From: Shimia thalassica
Lineage (GTDB): Bacteria; Pseudomonadota; Alphaproteobacteria; Rhodobacterales; Rhodobacteraceae
Length of the DNA stretch: 64,000 nt
NCBI RefSeq assembly: GCF_001458215.1
Contig: NZ_CYTW01000002.1
Coordinates: 310,001 to 374,000, forward strand
Direction: 5' to 3'
Shown: positions 28,102 through 36,974 of the stretch, in pieces
How the letters are laid out: every line of letters starts with the position of its first letter
How positions within the stretch are numbered: the stretch's first letter is position 1
Made by a program: the position numbers and the translations under genes
The notes under the pieces: generated by a model
What the model was told of the DNA's origin: nothing
Database searches by the model: none
The model's input: the letters and a program-made list of their open reading frames with translations, nothing else

Positions 28102-29007
28102 ATGCAAATTTCATCGATTGATCAGGTTCAAAAGATGCTATCCGACGAGGGCTATGTCTGTGGACGTGACCTTGCCACAGTGGTGTTTCTCTCCCTTCGG
28201 TTGGGGCGGCCTTTGTTCCTTGAGGGAGAGGCGGGTGTCGGGAAAACCGAGATTGCCAAAGCCCTTTCTGCCGCCTTGGGGCGGCGCCTGATCCGGTTGC
28301 AGTGTTACGAGGGGCTGGATGCGTCCAGCGCCGTATATGAATGGAACTTTGCGGCACAGATGATTGCGATCCGCACCGCCGAGGCCTCTGGCACGGCGGA
28401 CCGGTCCGCGCTCAACACCGAACTGTTTGGCCCCGATTATCTGGTCGAGCGTCCTTTGCTTCAGGCCATGCGCGAAGATCCCGCAGGTCCGCCTGTTTTG
28501 CTTATCGATGAACTGGACCGCACAGACGAACCGTTTGAGGCGTTTCTTCTGGAAGCTCTGAGCGATTTTCAGGTGACGATTCCCGAGATCGGCACAATCA
28601 AGGCGCCGAAGCCCCCGATTGTGATTCTCACGTCGAACCGGACCCGCGAAGTGCACGACGCCCTCAAGCGGCGCTGTTTGTATCACTGGGTGGATTATCC
28701 CAACTTTGAACGCGAAATCGAAATCCTGCAGTCACGCGCACCCGAAGCAGCCGAGGCGCTGAGCAAAGAGATCGTCGCCTTTGTGCAGCAACTGCGCACC
28801 GAAGATCTGTTCAAGAAACCCGGTGTCGCCGAGACCATCGATTGGGCCAAATGCCTGTTGGCACTGGATGTGCTTACCCTTAGTCCGGAAGTGATTTCCG
28901 ACACGCTCGGGGCGATCCTCAAATATCAGGATGACATTGCCAAACTGCATGGGTCCGAAGCCAAGCGTCTGTTGGATCAGGCGCGTGCGGACATTGATTC
29001 AGCTTGA
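28102..29007 (+). CDS. coxD: MoxR-type AAA+ ATPase, CoxD-like
   Basis: 301 aa. CoxD is the AAA+ chaperone that, with CoxE, helps assemble the sulfurated metal site of molybdenum hydroxylases such as CO dehydrogenase. Walker A EGEAGVGKTE (residues ~43-52), Walker B PVLLIDELDRTDEPFEAFLLE, sensor 1 IVILTSNRTREVHDALKRRCLYHW. The start at 28102 follows GGGGGGAC; a TTG six codons earlier is possible. Followed by a VWA partner, the standard MoxR-VWA pair. Confidence 0.9.
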   Translation: MQISSIDQVQKMLSDEGYVCGRDLATVVFLSLRLGRPLFLEGEAGVGKTEIAKALSAALGRRLIRLQCYEGLDASSAVYEWNFAAQMIAIRTAEASGTADRSALNTELFGPDYLVERPLLQAMREDPAGPPVLLIDELDRTDEPFEAFLLEALSDFQVTIPEIGTIKAPKPPIVILTSNRTREVHDALKRRCLYHWVDYPNFEREIEILQSRAPEAAEALSKEIVAFVQQLRTEDLFKKPGVAETIDWAKCLLALDVLTLSPEVISDTLGAILKYQDDIAKLHGSEAKRLLDQARADIDSA

Positions 29008-29067
29008 TGGCGGGATTTGCCACCAGAGGTCTGTACAGGCGCGGGCTTTCTTTGTGCGAGGCCGGTC

Positions 29068-30321
29068 ATGGTTGAACAGCTGCCTCTGGAAATACCTGAT
29101 GCGCCCAAGCTCTCGCACAATATAACCTACTTTGCGCGGGCGCTGCGCAAGGCGGGGCTTCCGATTGGACCGGGGCGCGTGATCGACGCGATCCGCGCGG
29201 TCGAGGCTGCGGGCTTTAGCGAAAAGGTCGATTTCTATTGGACGCTGCATGCGTGTTTTGTGTCACGGCCCGAACATCGCGCGGTCTTTACGCAGGTGTT
29301 TCGCCTTTATTGGCGCGATCCCCGCTATCTGGAGCACATGATGGCAGCAATGTTGCCAGCGGTGCGGGGCGTTCAGGAAGAAAGAACCGCCCAAGCCGCT
29401 GAAAAACGCGCGGCCGAGGCGCTTTTGGATGGTGTGGACCATGACATTCCTGACGTGGAAAACGAAGAAGAAGGCACGGAAATCGAAATAGATTCAACCT
29501 TGACCATGTCTTCGGAAGAACGGTTGCGGTCGCTTGATTTCGAACAGATGAGCACCGCCGAAATCGCGCAGGCCAAACGGATGTTGGCGCGGCTCGAATT
29601 GCCGGTGAAACCTATCCCGTCGCGACGTGGCAAGGCCGATATCAACGGTGCGCGGGCGGATTGGAAACGCACCTTGCGCAATGCAATGCGTCAAGGCGGC
29701 GATTTCAGAACGGTCGCGCGTCAAAGCCCCAGACCACGTTGGCCGAACCTTGTGGTGATTTGCGATATTTCAGGTTCGATGAGCCAGTACAGCCGGATGG
29801 TCTTGCATTTTCTTCATGCTGTGGCCAACCAAAAAGGTGCAGGCTGGGCCAAGGTGCACGGCTTTACCTTTGGAACACGGCTGACCAATATCTCGCGTCA
29901 CCTTGTGACACGCGATGTCGATGCGGCCTTGGCCTCAGCTGGGGCCGAGGCACAGGATTGGGAAGGGGGCACGCGGATTGGCGATTGTCTGCATACCTTC
30001 AACCGCGACTGGTCGCGCCGGGTTATGGGGCAGGGGGCGGTTGTTCTTTTGATTACGGACGGGCTGGATCGCGGCGACGCCGATGCGCTGGGCCATGAGA
30101 TGCAACGGCTTCATCTCTCGTCGCGGCGTTTGATCTGGTTGAACCCGTTGATGCGCTGGGAAGGGTTTGCCCCCAAAGCCCAAGGCATTCGCACCATGCT
30201 GCCACATGTTGACAGCTTCCGCGCCGGGCATTCAATCGCGTCACTGGAAGACCTTGCAAAGGCTTTGTCGCGTCCAGACGACGTGGGAGAAAAGGCCCGT
30301 CTAATGGCGTCGATAAACTGA
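29068..30321 (+). CDS. coxE: VWA-domain protein, CoxE-like
   Basis: 417 aa. Partner of the MoxR ATPase. The N-terminal helical part (LSHNITYFARALRKAGLPIGPGRVIDAI) is a CoxE hallmark. The VWA domain near residues 225-390 has the MIDAS motif DISGSMS, a later Thr in TFGTRLTNISRHL and an Asp in VVLLITDGLDRGD. The ATG at 29068 is chosen over a TTG at 29017. 60 bases after coxD. No signal peptide, so cytoplasmic. Confidence 0.9.
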   Translation: MVEQLPLEIPDAPKLSHNITYFARALRKAGLPIGPGRVIDAIRAVEAAGFSEKVDFYWTLHACFVSRPEHRAVFTQVFRLYWRDPRYLEHMMAAMLPAVRGVQEERTAQAAEKRAAEALLDGVDHDIPDVENEEEGTEIEIDSTLTMSSEERLRSLDFEQMSTAEIAQAKRMLARLELPVKPIPSRRGKADINGARADWKRTLRNAMRQGGDFRTVARQSPRPRWPNLVVICDISGSMSQYSRMVLHFLHAVANQKGAGWAKVHGFTFGTRLTNISRHLVTRDVDAALASAGAEAQDWEGGTRIGDCLHTFNRDWSRRVMGQGAVVLLITDGLDRGDADALGHEMQRLHLSSRRLIWLNPLMRWEGFAPKAQGIRTMLPHVDSFRAGHSIASLEDLAKALSRPDDVGEKARLMASIN

Positions 30322-30366
30322 TCGAGTGCAGTTCCGTTTCGGTGAAAGATCTCTGAACAGGAGCGG

Positions 30367-30380
30367 TTGATCCAGATCAA
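30367..30380. promoter_or_regulatory. Perfect FNR/FnrL-type binding site upstream of the YeeE/YedE gene pair
   Basis: TTGATCCAGATCAA matches the FNR consensus TTGAT-N4-ATCAA at all ten fixed positions. Its centre is about 64 bp before the ATG at 30438, suitable for activation if transcription starts near 30415. By chance an exact ten-base match is expected about once per million positions. A TAATATATTA palindrome follows at 30395-30404. Confidence 0.75.
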
Positions 30381-30437
30381 ATAAATTCCAATAATAATAT
30401 ATTAGAAAAGTGGAATGTTATTTTCTGGAGTAAACAC

Positions 30438-30992
30438 ATGCCACTGAATTGGAAAACCGGCGGCGTTCTTCTTGGCTTTGTCTTCTTTTTGGCGGTGCTG
30501 CTTGTCAAACCCATCGGGGTCTCGACACAGTTTGTCATTCTGGACGCAATCGTTGCAGACGTCGCGAACCCTGAGCTGATCACGGAACCAGAGGCGGGCA
30601 CCTATACGTCGACCAACGCTTATCTGGCCAAGTCGAACGGCAAATACGCCAAAAATGCCGCGAACCCGCTGAACTATAGCTTTGTCTTTGTGATTGCGAT
30701 GATGATCGGCGCATTCATGTCTGCAAAGCTGCGCGGAGGTATCGGGGCGGATGAACGCAAATTGCCCGCGATCTGGTACGCCAATTACGGGGACACACCC
30801 GTAGCACGTTACAGCGTGGCTTTCGTGGGTGGGTTCATCGTTCTCTATGGCGCGCGTCTCGCGGGGGGATGTACGTCGGGGCATATGATGTCCGGAATGA
30901 TGCAGACCTCGCTGTCCGGCTACTTGTTTGCGGCTGGTGCGTTTGCGGCGGCGGTTCCCGTTGCCCTGTTGATGTACAAAAAGGAGGCCTGA
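30438..30992 (+). CDS. YeeE/YedE family sulfur transporter, first half (PmpA-like)
   Basis: 184 aa inner-membrane protein with about five helices. The SUL-family motif LAGGCTSGHMMSGM carries the conserved Cys thought to relay thiosulfate or persulfide sulfur in TsuA-type channels. Full-length YeeE is one chain; here the halves are two genes, as in PmpAB. The N-terminal loop (LITEPEAGTYTSTNAYLAKSNG) is periplasmic. A FNR box lies upstream and CTGGAG precedes the ATG. It sits inside a molybdenum hydroxylase cluster, which may say what the sulfur is for. Confidence 0.92.
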   Translation: MPLNWKTGGVLLGFVFFLAVLLVKPIGVSTQFVILDAIVADVANPELITEPEAGTYTSTNAYLAKSNGKYAKNAANPLNYSFVFVIAMMIGAFMSAKLRGGIGADERKLPAIWYANYGDTPVARYSVAFVGGFIVLYGARLAGGCTSGHMMSGMMQTSLSGYLFAAGAFAAAVPVALLMYKKEA

Positions 30993-30995
30993 TCC

Positions 30996-31583
30996 ATGAC
31001 AATCGTTCTTGCACTTGTGATCGGGGCTGCGTTTGGCGCAACGCTTGATCGGATTGGCGCGACCAATCCGAACTGGATCATTCGCATGTTGTCCCTGCGC
31101 AATCTGCACCTGATGAAAACCATTCTTTTGGCCATTGGTACGGGGTCCATCCTGATGTTCGGCGGGCAGATGCTTGGCCTTGTTGATGTCCTGCACATGT
31201 CCGTCAAAACGGCCTATGTCGGTGTCTTTATCGGTGGGCTGATGCTGGGCGGTGGCTGGGCCGCATCGGGCTATTGTCCGGGAACAGGCGTTTGCGCTGC
31301 GGCGTCGGGGCGCAAAGATGCGTGGTTCTTTATCGGCGGAGGCTTGCTTGGGGCTGCAGCTTACATGGTCACCTACCCAAGCTGGAAAGCGTCGGGGCTG
31401 TTAGACAAACTCGCTGGTGGCAAAGTCACACTCGGGTCGGTGCCGGGGGCAAAATACGATGGGCTGATGGCCATGTCTGGCGATCTGCTGGGGATCATTC
31501 TGGGCATTGTCTTTGTTCTGGTGGCAATTGTTCTTCCTGAACGCATGGTTGGCGACGGGCCAGCGCCGGTCGCGGCCGAATAA
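30996..31583 (+). CDS. YeeE/YedE family sulfur transporter, second half (PmpB-like)
   Basis: 195 aa with about five membrane helices. The conserved Cys motif is GYCPGTGVCAAASGRKDA. It begins 3 bases after the stop of the first half, so the two are surely co-translated and likely form one pore. Cargo (thiosulfate, persulfide or selenium species) is not fixed by sequence. Its last ~40 residues form a final helix and short Ala/Pro tail. Confidence 0.92.
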   Translation: MTIVLALVIGAAFGATLDRIGATNPNWIIRMLSLRNLHLMKTILLAIGTGSILMFGGQMLGLVDVLHMSVKTAYVGVFIGGLMLGGGWAASGYCPGTGVCAAASGRKDAWFFIGGGLLGAAAYMVTYPSWKASGLLDKLAGGKVTLGSVPGAKYDGLMAMSGDLLGIILGIVFVLVAIVLPERMVGDGPAPVAAE

Positions 31584-31606
31584 AGACCCCTTGTATTTGA
31601 GACTTT

Positions 31607-31766
31607 CGGCTGGTCTGGTTTCAGGTCAGCCGATGTCATTTCAGCAGGGCGAAACACGCGTGCCCTGAAACCTGTGTCGCTTTGTGAATGCATGCAAAGA
31701 CGACCAAGACCATGGAGCGGCTTGTCATCACGGCAAAGCCGCTCCATCTTGTCTCTCAAGGGAGAC
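31607..31766 (+). promoter_or_regulatory. Structured leader of xdhC: four consecutive hairpins, the last covering the ribosome site
   Basis: CGGCTG/CAGCCG (31607-31632), CAGGGC/GCCCTG (31645-31667), ATGGAGCGGCTT (31712-31723) with its exact complement (31736-31747), and GTCTC/GAGAC (31751-31766). The last encloses AAGGGA just before ATG 31772. The first may be the pmpB terminator. The 12-bp hairpin beside one that hides the ribosome site looks like a regulated leader, but no known riboswitch class is recognised. Confidence 0.55.
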
Positions 31767-31771
31767 ATGTC

Positions 31772-32740
31772 ATGACCAGTGATTTGAAGGGTGCGCCAGA
31801 ATTGGCGCTAGAGTGGCACACCGCCGGGCGCGGTGCCGTTCTTGCAACTGTTGTTCAGACATGGGGCTCTGCACCCCGTCGCATCGGGGCGCAGATGGTT
31901 GTGTCGGGCGACGGACAAATCGAAGGGTCTGTCTCGGGCGGTTGCGTCGAAGGCGCCGTGATGGTCGAAGCGCTTGAGGCCCTTGAAGAGGGCAAGGCAC
32001 GGTTGCTCGAGTTCGGTGTGAGTGATGGCGATGCCTTTGCGGTCGGGCTGGCTTGTGGTGGCACCATCAAGGTTCTGGTCGAGCCGATTGGCAAGGTTCT
32101 GGATGAAGCCGTGTTGGGCCAGTTGGTGCAAGCGCGATCCGAAAGACGCCCCGTTGCCTATGTCTGTGATATATCCAATGGGGGCGGCACCCTTGTCACG
32201 GAAGGATATGAGGATCGTTTTCGCATGGACCGGTCAGGTCTGGAAGAGGACGGATCGTTTGTCGCCATTCACAATCCCCCCCTTCGTGTTGTGATTGTCG
32301 GGGCAGTGCACATTGCACAGGCCTTTGTGCCAATGGCGCGGATTGCTGGGTTTGACCCGATCCTTGTGGACCCGCGCAGTGCTTTTGGATCCGAAGCCCG
32401 CTTTCCCGGTGAGGAGATACTGGAGGACTGGCCGGACGAGGCCATGGAACGGATCGGTCTGGACACGCGCACGGCCCTGGTGCTGTTGACGCATGATCCC
32501 AAACTGGATGATCCCGCCCTGCATATCGCGCTTGCCTCTGGTACATTCTATATCGGTGCCCTGGGATCAAAGCGCACACATGCATCCCGCGTTGCGCGTT
32601 TGACAGACGCCGGTTTTAGCGCAGATCAGATTGCGCGCATTCATGGCCCCGTCGGTCTTGATATCGGGGCGTCCAACCCTGCAGAGATTGCCGTGTCCAT
32701 TCTGTCGCAAATGCTTCAGGTTCTGAGGAAAGGCGCATGA
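31772..32740 (+). CDS. XdhC/CoxI family molybdenum hydroxylase maturation protein
   Basis: 322 aa. XdhC-type proteins bind molybdenum cofactor, protect it during sulfuration and deliver it to the apoenzyme. The N-terminal domain has VLATVVQTWGSAPRRIGAQM and GSVSGGCVEGAV. The C-terminal Rossmann domain begins VVIVGAVHIAQAF and contains FYIGALGSKRTHASRVARL and GLDIGASNPAEIAVSI. The ATG at 31772 follows AAGGGA. It overlaps the MoCF gene by 4 bases. Confidence 0.93.
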   Translation: MTSDLKGAPELALEWHTAGRGAVLATVVQTWGSAPRRIGAQMVVSGDGQIEGSVSGGCVEGAVMVEALEALEEGKARLLEFGVSDGDAFAVGLACGGTIKVLVEPIGKVLDEAVLGQLVQARSERRPVAYVCDISNGGGTLVTEGYEDRFRMDRSGLEEDGSFVAIHNPPLRVVIVGAVHIAQAFVPMARIAGFDPILVDPRSAFGSEARFPGEEILEDWPDEAMERIGLDTRTALVLLTHDPKLDDPALHIALASGTFYIGALGSKRTHASRVARLTDAGFSADQIARIHGPVGLDIGASNPAEIAVSILSQMLQVLRKGA

Positions 32741-33735
32741 ATTTTGGCGCCGTGCCCGTTGCAGAATGTGCCGGAGCGATCCTTGCCCATTCGATAAAAG
32801 CCGGCGATCTGCGTCTGCGCAAAGGCTTGCTGCTGGAAGCCTCGCATGTCGCGGCCCTTGAGGCGGCAGGTCAAACCGAAGTGATCGTGGCGCGTCTGGG
32901 GGCGGAGGATCTGCACGAAGACCAGGCCGCGATGCGGCTTGCCCGTGCTCTTGTGCCGGATCCGGATACTGCAAACCTGCGTCTGACCGAGGCCTTTACG
33001 GGGCGCGTGAATATTACAGCCGCCTGTCCGGGAGTGGTTGATCTGGATCGGGACGCGCTGACGGCGTTGAATGCCATCAACCCGATGGTGACGCTGGCCA
33101 CGGTTCCACCGTGGCAGCAGATGGGCACCGGCAACATGGTTGGCACGGTCAAGATGATTGCCTACGGCGTGCCGGAAGCGGATGTCGCTCGCGGATGCGA
33201 GATTGCGCGCGCTGCGCTGCGTCTGCGTCCGGTTGTGCATCAAACGGCCACTTTGATCGTTACGGATATTCCGGGCGGTGCAGGGGACAAGGGGAAAGAT
33301 GCCGTGCGTGGCCGGATCGAAGCTTTGGGGATGCAGCTCTTGGAAACAGTTCTGGTGCCGCATCGCGAAGCGGAGTTAAGTACGGCAATTGAACAGGCGG
33401 CCGGGGATTTGGTTTTGATCCTCACGGCATCGGCCACCTCGGATACGCATGATGTGGCCCCTCAGGCGCTGCGACGCGCGGGCGGTGAGGTGACGCGGTT
33501 CGGCATGCCGGTGGATCCGGGCAATCTCTTGTTTCTGGGGCAGCTGCGTTCAACCCCGGTGATTGGCTTGCCGGGCTGTGCACGATCACCTGCGCTTAAT
33601 GGGGCGGACTGGGTTCTCAGCCGGATTGCCTGTGGCGTGCCGGTGACGGGCAAGGATATTGCGGAAATGGGAGTCGGGGGGCTTTTGAAAGAAATTCCGA
33701 CCCGTCCAATGCCCCGCGAAAGACGCAAGCGTTAG
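32737..33735 (+). CDS. Molybdopterin-binding (MoCF) domain protein
   Basis: 332 aa. MoeA/MogA-like MoCF fold in the C-terminal half (VLILTASATSDTHDVAPQALRRAGGEV, VDPGNLLFLGQLRSTPVIGLPGCARSPALNGADWVL). The N-terminal ~150 residues are of unclear fold. Such proteins occur beside xdhC and mocA in Mo hydroxylase clusters and likely handle or cytidylate the cofactor. No separate MocA-like nucleotidyl transferase is in the window. It overlaps xdhC by 4 bases. Confidence 0.88.
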   Translation: MNFGAVPVAECAGAILAHSIKAGDLRLRKGLLLEASHVAALEAAGQTEVIVARLGAEDLHEDQAAMRLARALVPDPDTANLRLTEAFTGRVNITAACPGVVDLDRDALTALNAINPMVTLATVPPWQQMGTGNMVGTVKMIAYGVPEADVARGCEIARAALRLRPVVHQTATLIVTDIPGGAGDKGKDAVRGRIEALGMQLLETVLVPHREAELSTAIEQAAGDLVLILTASATSDTHDVAPQALRRAGGEVTRFGMPVDPGNLLFLGQLRSTPVIGLPGCARSPALNGADWVLSRIACGVPVTGKDIAEMGVGGLLKEIPTRPMPRERRKR

Positions 33736-33883
33736 TCCGAAACAGGGTTATCCGTGGTGATATGTCCCTTTTCAGATGTGGGAGACGAGTCTTTCCGATG
33801 GGCTTATCTGGGCGGAATGCCGCTTAAAGTTGGGTAAATCGGCCGTGCAGACCGCAAACGCGACCCGTTCCCGCCAAACCGCC

Positions 33884-33930
33884 TACGACTAAAGTCGTAA
33901 GGAAGTGAACCATTTGAAAAAAAATGGTTC
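33884..33930. promoter_or_regulatory. Two perfect inverted repeats upstream of coxS
   Basis: TACGACTAAAGTCGTA (33884-33899) is a perfect 16-bp palindrome. GAACCATTT (33907-33915) pairs exactly with AAATGGTTC (33922-33930). They lie 76-122 bp upstream of coxS in a 270-base gap with no gene. They suit operators of the coxSLM promoter; the second could also be an RNA hairpin. Confidence 0.55.
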
Positions 33931-34005
33931 TCAGACTGCAAAACCCGTGCTTAACTCTTCCCAATAACAAAACGAAAAATGAGTAAACAACTCTGGGAGG
34001 AGCCA

Positions 34006-34491
34006 ATGTCACAGGTCACCATGACCGTGAATGGCAAGACTGCGTCCGGCGATGTCGAAGGCCGCACCTTGCTTAGCCAATTTTTGAGAGAAAACCTGAA
34101 ACTGACGGGGACCCATGTGGGGTGCGACACAAGCCAGTGTGGTGCCTGTGTGGTCCACGTTGACGGCAAAGCCGTGAAATCCTGTACCATGCTTGCGGCC
34201 GAAGCCGACGGGGCGACGGTGGATACCATTGAAGGGCAGGCAGAGGCAGACGGATCGTTGAACACGATCCAGCAAGCCTTTCAGGACCATCACGGCCTGC
34301 AGTGCGGTTTCTGCACACCAGGTATGGTGATGTCTACCGCGGCATTGTTGAAGGACAATCCGAAACCCACCGAGGCCGAAATCCGCGATTATCTTGAAGG
34401 CAATATCTGCCGCTGCACCGGTTACCATAACATCGTTAAATCGATCATGGCGGCTTCGGGGCAGGATGTCGGATCGATCGCGGCCGAATAA
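34006..34491 (+). CDS. coxS: Molybdenum hydroxylase small subunit, CoxS-like (2x 2Fe-2S)
   Basis: 161 aa. Carries electrons between the Mo site and FAD. Plant-type [2Fe-2S] motif CDTSQCGAC...C (residues ~40-62) and the second, all-alpha cluster motif CGFC...CRC (residues ~100-138). ATG at 34006 follows GGGAGG at 33995-34000; an upstream in-frame start has no ribosome site. No signal peptide, so the complex is cytoplasmic. 105 bases separate it from coxL. Confidence 0.96.
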   Translation: MSQVTMTVNGKTASGDVEGRTLLSQFLRENLKLTGTHVGCDTSQCGACVVHVDGKAVKSCTMLAAEADGATVDTIEGQAEADGSLNTIQQAFQDHHGLQCGFCTPGMVMSTAALLKDNPKPTEAEIRDYLEGNICRCTGYHNIVKSIMAASGQDVGSIAAE

Positions 34492-34500
34492 TACCCCCCT

Positions 34501-34560
34501 TGCGCCGGAGGAGGGTGCAGGGATTTCGAGTATTTTTGGAACAATGAAAAGGATTGGGAG
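34501..34560 (+). repeat. Possible variant of the dispersed intergenic repeat, in the coxS-coxL gap
   Basis: The stretch GCGCCGGAGGAGGG, then GGGATTTCGAGTATTTTTGG, then AACAATGAAAAGG resembles the layout of the repeats at 6628 and 59205 (GC-rich block, GGGATATTT-like, purine-rich tail), but the match is loose. It may simply be spacer. Confidence 0.35.
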
Positions 34561-34596
34561 CGCTTGCTTTCGATCCGTTCTCAGGGAGGAATTCAG

Positions 34597-36960
34597 ATGC
34601 CGAAAGATCATGGCATTGGCGCCAGCCCAAAACGGCGCGAAGACGTCCGGTTTTTGACCGGTGAAGGAAATTATACCGACGATATCAATGTAAACGGACA
34701 GGCCTATGTCCATTTCCTGCGCTCGGATGTGGCGCACGGGAAGATCAACGGGATCGATACCAGTGCTGCGGCCGCGATGCCCGGCGTGGTGAAGATTTTC
34801 ACAGGTGCCGATTTTGAAGGCATCGGCGGGCTGCCTTGCGGGTGGCAGGTTACCGACAAGCACGGCGAGCCGATGCAGGAACCGGCGCATCCGGTTCTGG
34901 CACAGGGCAAGGTCCGGCATGTCGGTGATCCGATTGCTGCGGTTGTTGCGGAGAGTGTTGAACAGGCACGCGATGCGGCAGAAGCCATCGAGGTGGATAT
35001 CGAGGAGTTGCCTGCCGTTGTCGATATGAAGGCGGCGTTGAGCGAAGGAGCGACCAAGGTCCACGATGATCTGACGTCAAACCTTTGTTATGACTGGGGA
35101 TTTGTTGAAGAAGTCAAACCGGATGTGGATGCGGCTTTTGAAACGGCGGCGCATGTGACTACGCTGGAGTTGGTCAACCAGCGTATGGTCGCCAATCCGA
35201 TGGAACCGCGTGTTGCCATCGGCGATTATAGCCGTGGGACTGATGAGCATACGCTCTATACCACAAGCCAGAACCCGCATGTGATCCGTCTGTTGATGGG
35301 CGCGTTTGTTCTGGGCATTCCAGAGCATAAACTGCGTGTTGTGGCACCGGATGTGGGTGGCGGGTTCGGCACCAAGATTTTCCACTATGCCGAAGAGGCG
35401 TTCTGTACCTTCGCGGCCAAGGCTTGTAACCGTCCGGTCAAATGGACATCCAGCCGGTCGGAAGCCTTCATGTCGGATGCGCATGGCCGTGACCATGTCA
35501 CCAAGATTGAACTGGCGTTGGATGCGGACAACAACTTTATTGCGCTGCGCACCGATACGCTGGCCAATATGGGGGCTTATCTGTCGACCTTTGCGCCGTC
35601 GGTTCCGACATGGCTGCATGGCACATTGATGGCGGGGAACTATAAAACACCGCTGATCCATGTGAATGTGCGGGCAGTGTTTACCAATACGGTACCAGTG
35701 GACGCCTATCGTGGTGCGGGGCGCCCCGAGGCGACTTTCCAGCTTGAGCGTGTGGTGGACAAGGCGGCACGTGAATTGGGTGTCGATCCGATTGCCCTGC
35801 GTCGTCAGAACTTTATTACAGAGTTCCCTTATGCGACCCCTGTGGCGGTTGAGTATGACACGGGCGACTATCACGGGACGATGGATGCCCTGGAAGGCCT
35901 TATCGATCGTGACGGGTTTGCGGCGCGCCGTGCAGAAAGCGAAAAGAACGGCAAACTGCGCGGTCTTGGCGTGAATTGCTATATCGAGGCCTGCGGGATT
36001 GCCCCGTCGAACCTTGTTGGCCAGTTGGGCGCGCGTGCGGGTCTTTATGATGCGGCCACGGTGCGTGTCACCGCGACAGGGTCGATCAGCGTCATGGTCG
36101 GGGCACACAGCCACGGTCAGGGGCACGAAACCTCGTTCCCGCAGGTTGTTGCGGAAATGATCGGTATCGATGAAAGCCAGATCGATATCGTGCATGGTGA
36201 TAGTTCGAAAATCCCGTTCGGAATGGGGACCTATGGATCGCGCTCAATTGCGGTTTGTGGATCGGCCATGGTGCGTGCCACCGAGAAGATCATTGCAAAA
36301 GCGAAAAAGATCGCGGCGCACCTTCTCGAGGCATCTGATGCGGATATCGAGCTCAAGGATGGCCAGTTCAGCGTTGCAGGTACGGACAAATCCGTGGCTT
36401 GGGGCGATGTAACACTGGCGGCCTATGTGCCACATAACTATCCGCTGGAAGACATCGAACCGGGGCTCGAAGAGACGGCGTTCTATGATCCGGCCAACTT
36501 TACCTATCCGTCGGGCGCCTATGCCTGCGAGGTCGAGGTGGATCCGGAAACGGGCAAGGTCACGATCGAGAGCTTTGCGGCGGCAGATGACTTTGGCAAC
36601 ATCATCAACCCGATGATTGTTGACGGTCAGGTGCATGGCGGCATTGGTCAGGGTATTGGCCAGGCTTTGCTGGAAAACTGCGTGTATGACGAAAACGGGC
36701 AGCTGATGACAGGGTCCTATATGGACTATGCCATGCCGCGTGCCGATGACGTGCCGTTCTATGCCGTGGACCATTCCAGCCAGACCCCCTGTACCCATAA
36801 CCCTCTGGGCGTTAAGGGCTGTGGCGAGGCCGGTGCGATCGGATCCCCGCCTTCGGTGATCAACGCAGTGGTGGACGCGCTTCAATCGGGCGGCCATGAT
36901 GTGACACATATCGATATGCCTGCGTCGCCTTCGCGCGTCTGGGCGGCGATGAACAAGTAA
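34597..36960 (+). CDS. coxL: Molybdenum hydroxylase large subunit, form II CoxL-like
   Basis: 787 aa. Binds the molybdopterin cytosine dinucleotide cofactor. The active-site loop reads AYRGAGR (residues 370-376), the form II signature; form I CO dehydrogenases have AYXCSFR with the Cu-binding Cys. Other marks: [30 protein letters not shown], and [17 protein letters not shown] with the catalytic Glu. ATG at 34597 follows AGGGAGGA. Form II enzymes in roseobacters have not been shown to oxidise CO at useful rates, so the natural substrate is open. Confidence 0.96.
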   Translation: MPKDHGIGASPKRREDVRFLTGEGNYTDDINVNGQAYVHFLRSDVAHGKINGIDTSAAAAMPGVVKIFTGADFEGIGGLPCGWQVTDKHGEPMQEPAHPVLAQGKVRHVGDPIAAVVAESVEQARDAAEAIEVDIEELPAVVDMKAALSEGATKVHDDLTSNLCYDWGFVEEVKPDVDAAFETAAHVTTLELVNQRMVANPMEPRVAIGDYSRGTDEHTLYTTSQNPHVIRLLMGAFVLGIPEHKLRVVAPDVGGGFGTKIFHYAEEAFCTFAAKACNRPVKWTSSRSEAFMSDAHGRDHVTKIELALDADNNFIALRTDTLANMGAYLSTFAPSVPTWLHGTLMAGNYKTPLIHVNVRAVFTNTVPVDAYRGAGRPEATFQLERVVDKAARELGVDPIALRRQNFITEFPYATPVAVEYDTGDYHGTMDALEGLIDRDGFAARRAESEKNGKLRGLGVNCYIEACGIAPSNLVGQLGARAGLYDAATVRVTATGSISVMVGAHSHGQGHETSFPQVVAEMIGIDESQIDIVHGDSSKIPFGMGTYGSRSIAVCGSAMVRATEKIIAKAKKIAAHLLEASDADIELKDGQFSVAGTDKSVAWGDVTLAAYVPHNYPLEDIEPGLEETAFYDPANFTYPSGAYACEVEVDPETGKVTIESFAAADDFGNIINPMIVDGQVHGGIGQGIGQALLENCVYDENGQLMTGSYMDYAMPRADDVPFYAVDHSSQTPCTHNPLGVKGCGEAGAIGSPPSVINAVVDALQSGGHDVTHIDMPASPSRVWAAMNK

Positions 36961-36974
36961 GGAGGACTTGGTCC

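Noticed and set aside
30385..30416. BigR/SqrR-type operator ATTC-N8-GAAT before the sulfur transporter pair
   Set aside because: ATTC and GAAT are present but 24 bases apart, not 8; only the FNR site is a good match.
35077..36195. 372-codon open frame on the minus strand over coxL
   Set aside because: CoxL motifs are all in the plus frame; the reverse translation is random-looking and Arg/His-rich.
34597..36960. True form I carbon monoxide dehydrogenase
   Set aside because: The active-site loop is AYRGAGR, not AYXCSFR, so the copper-binding Cys is absent.
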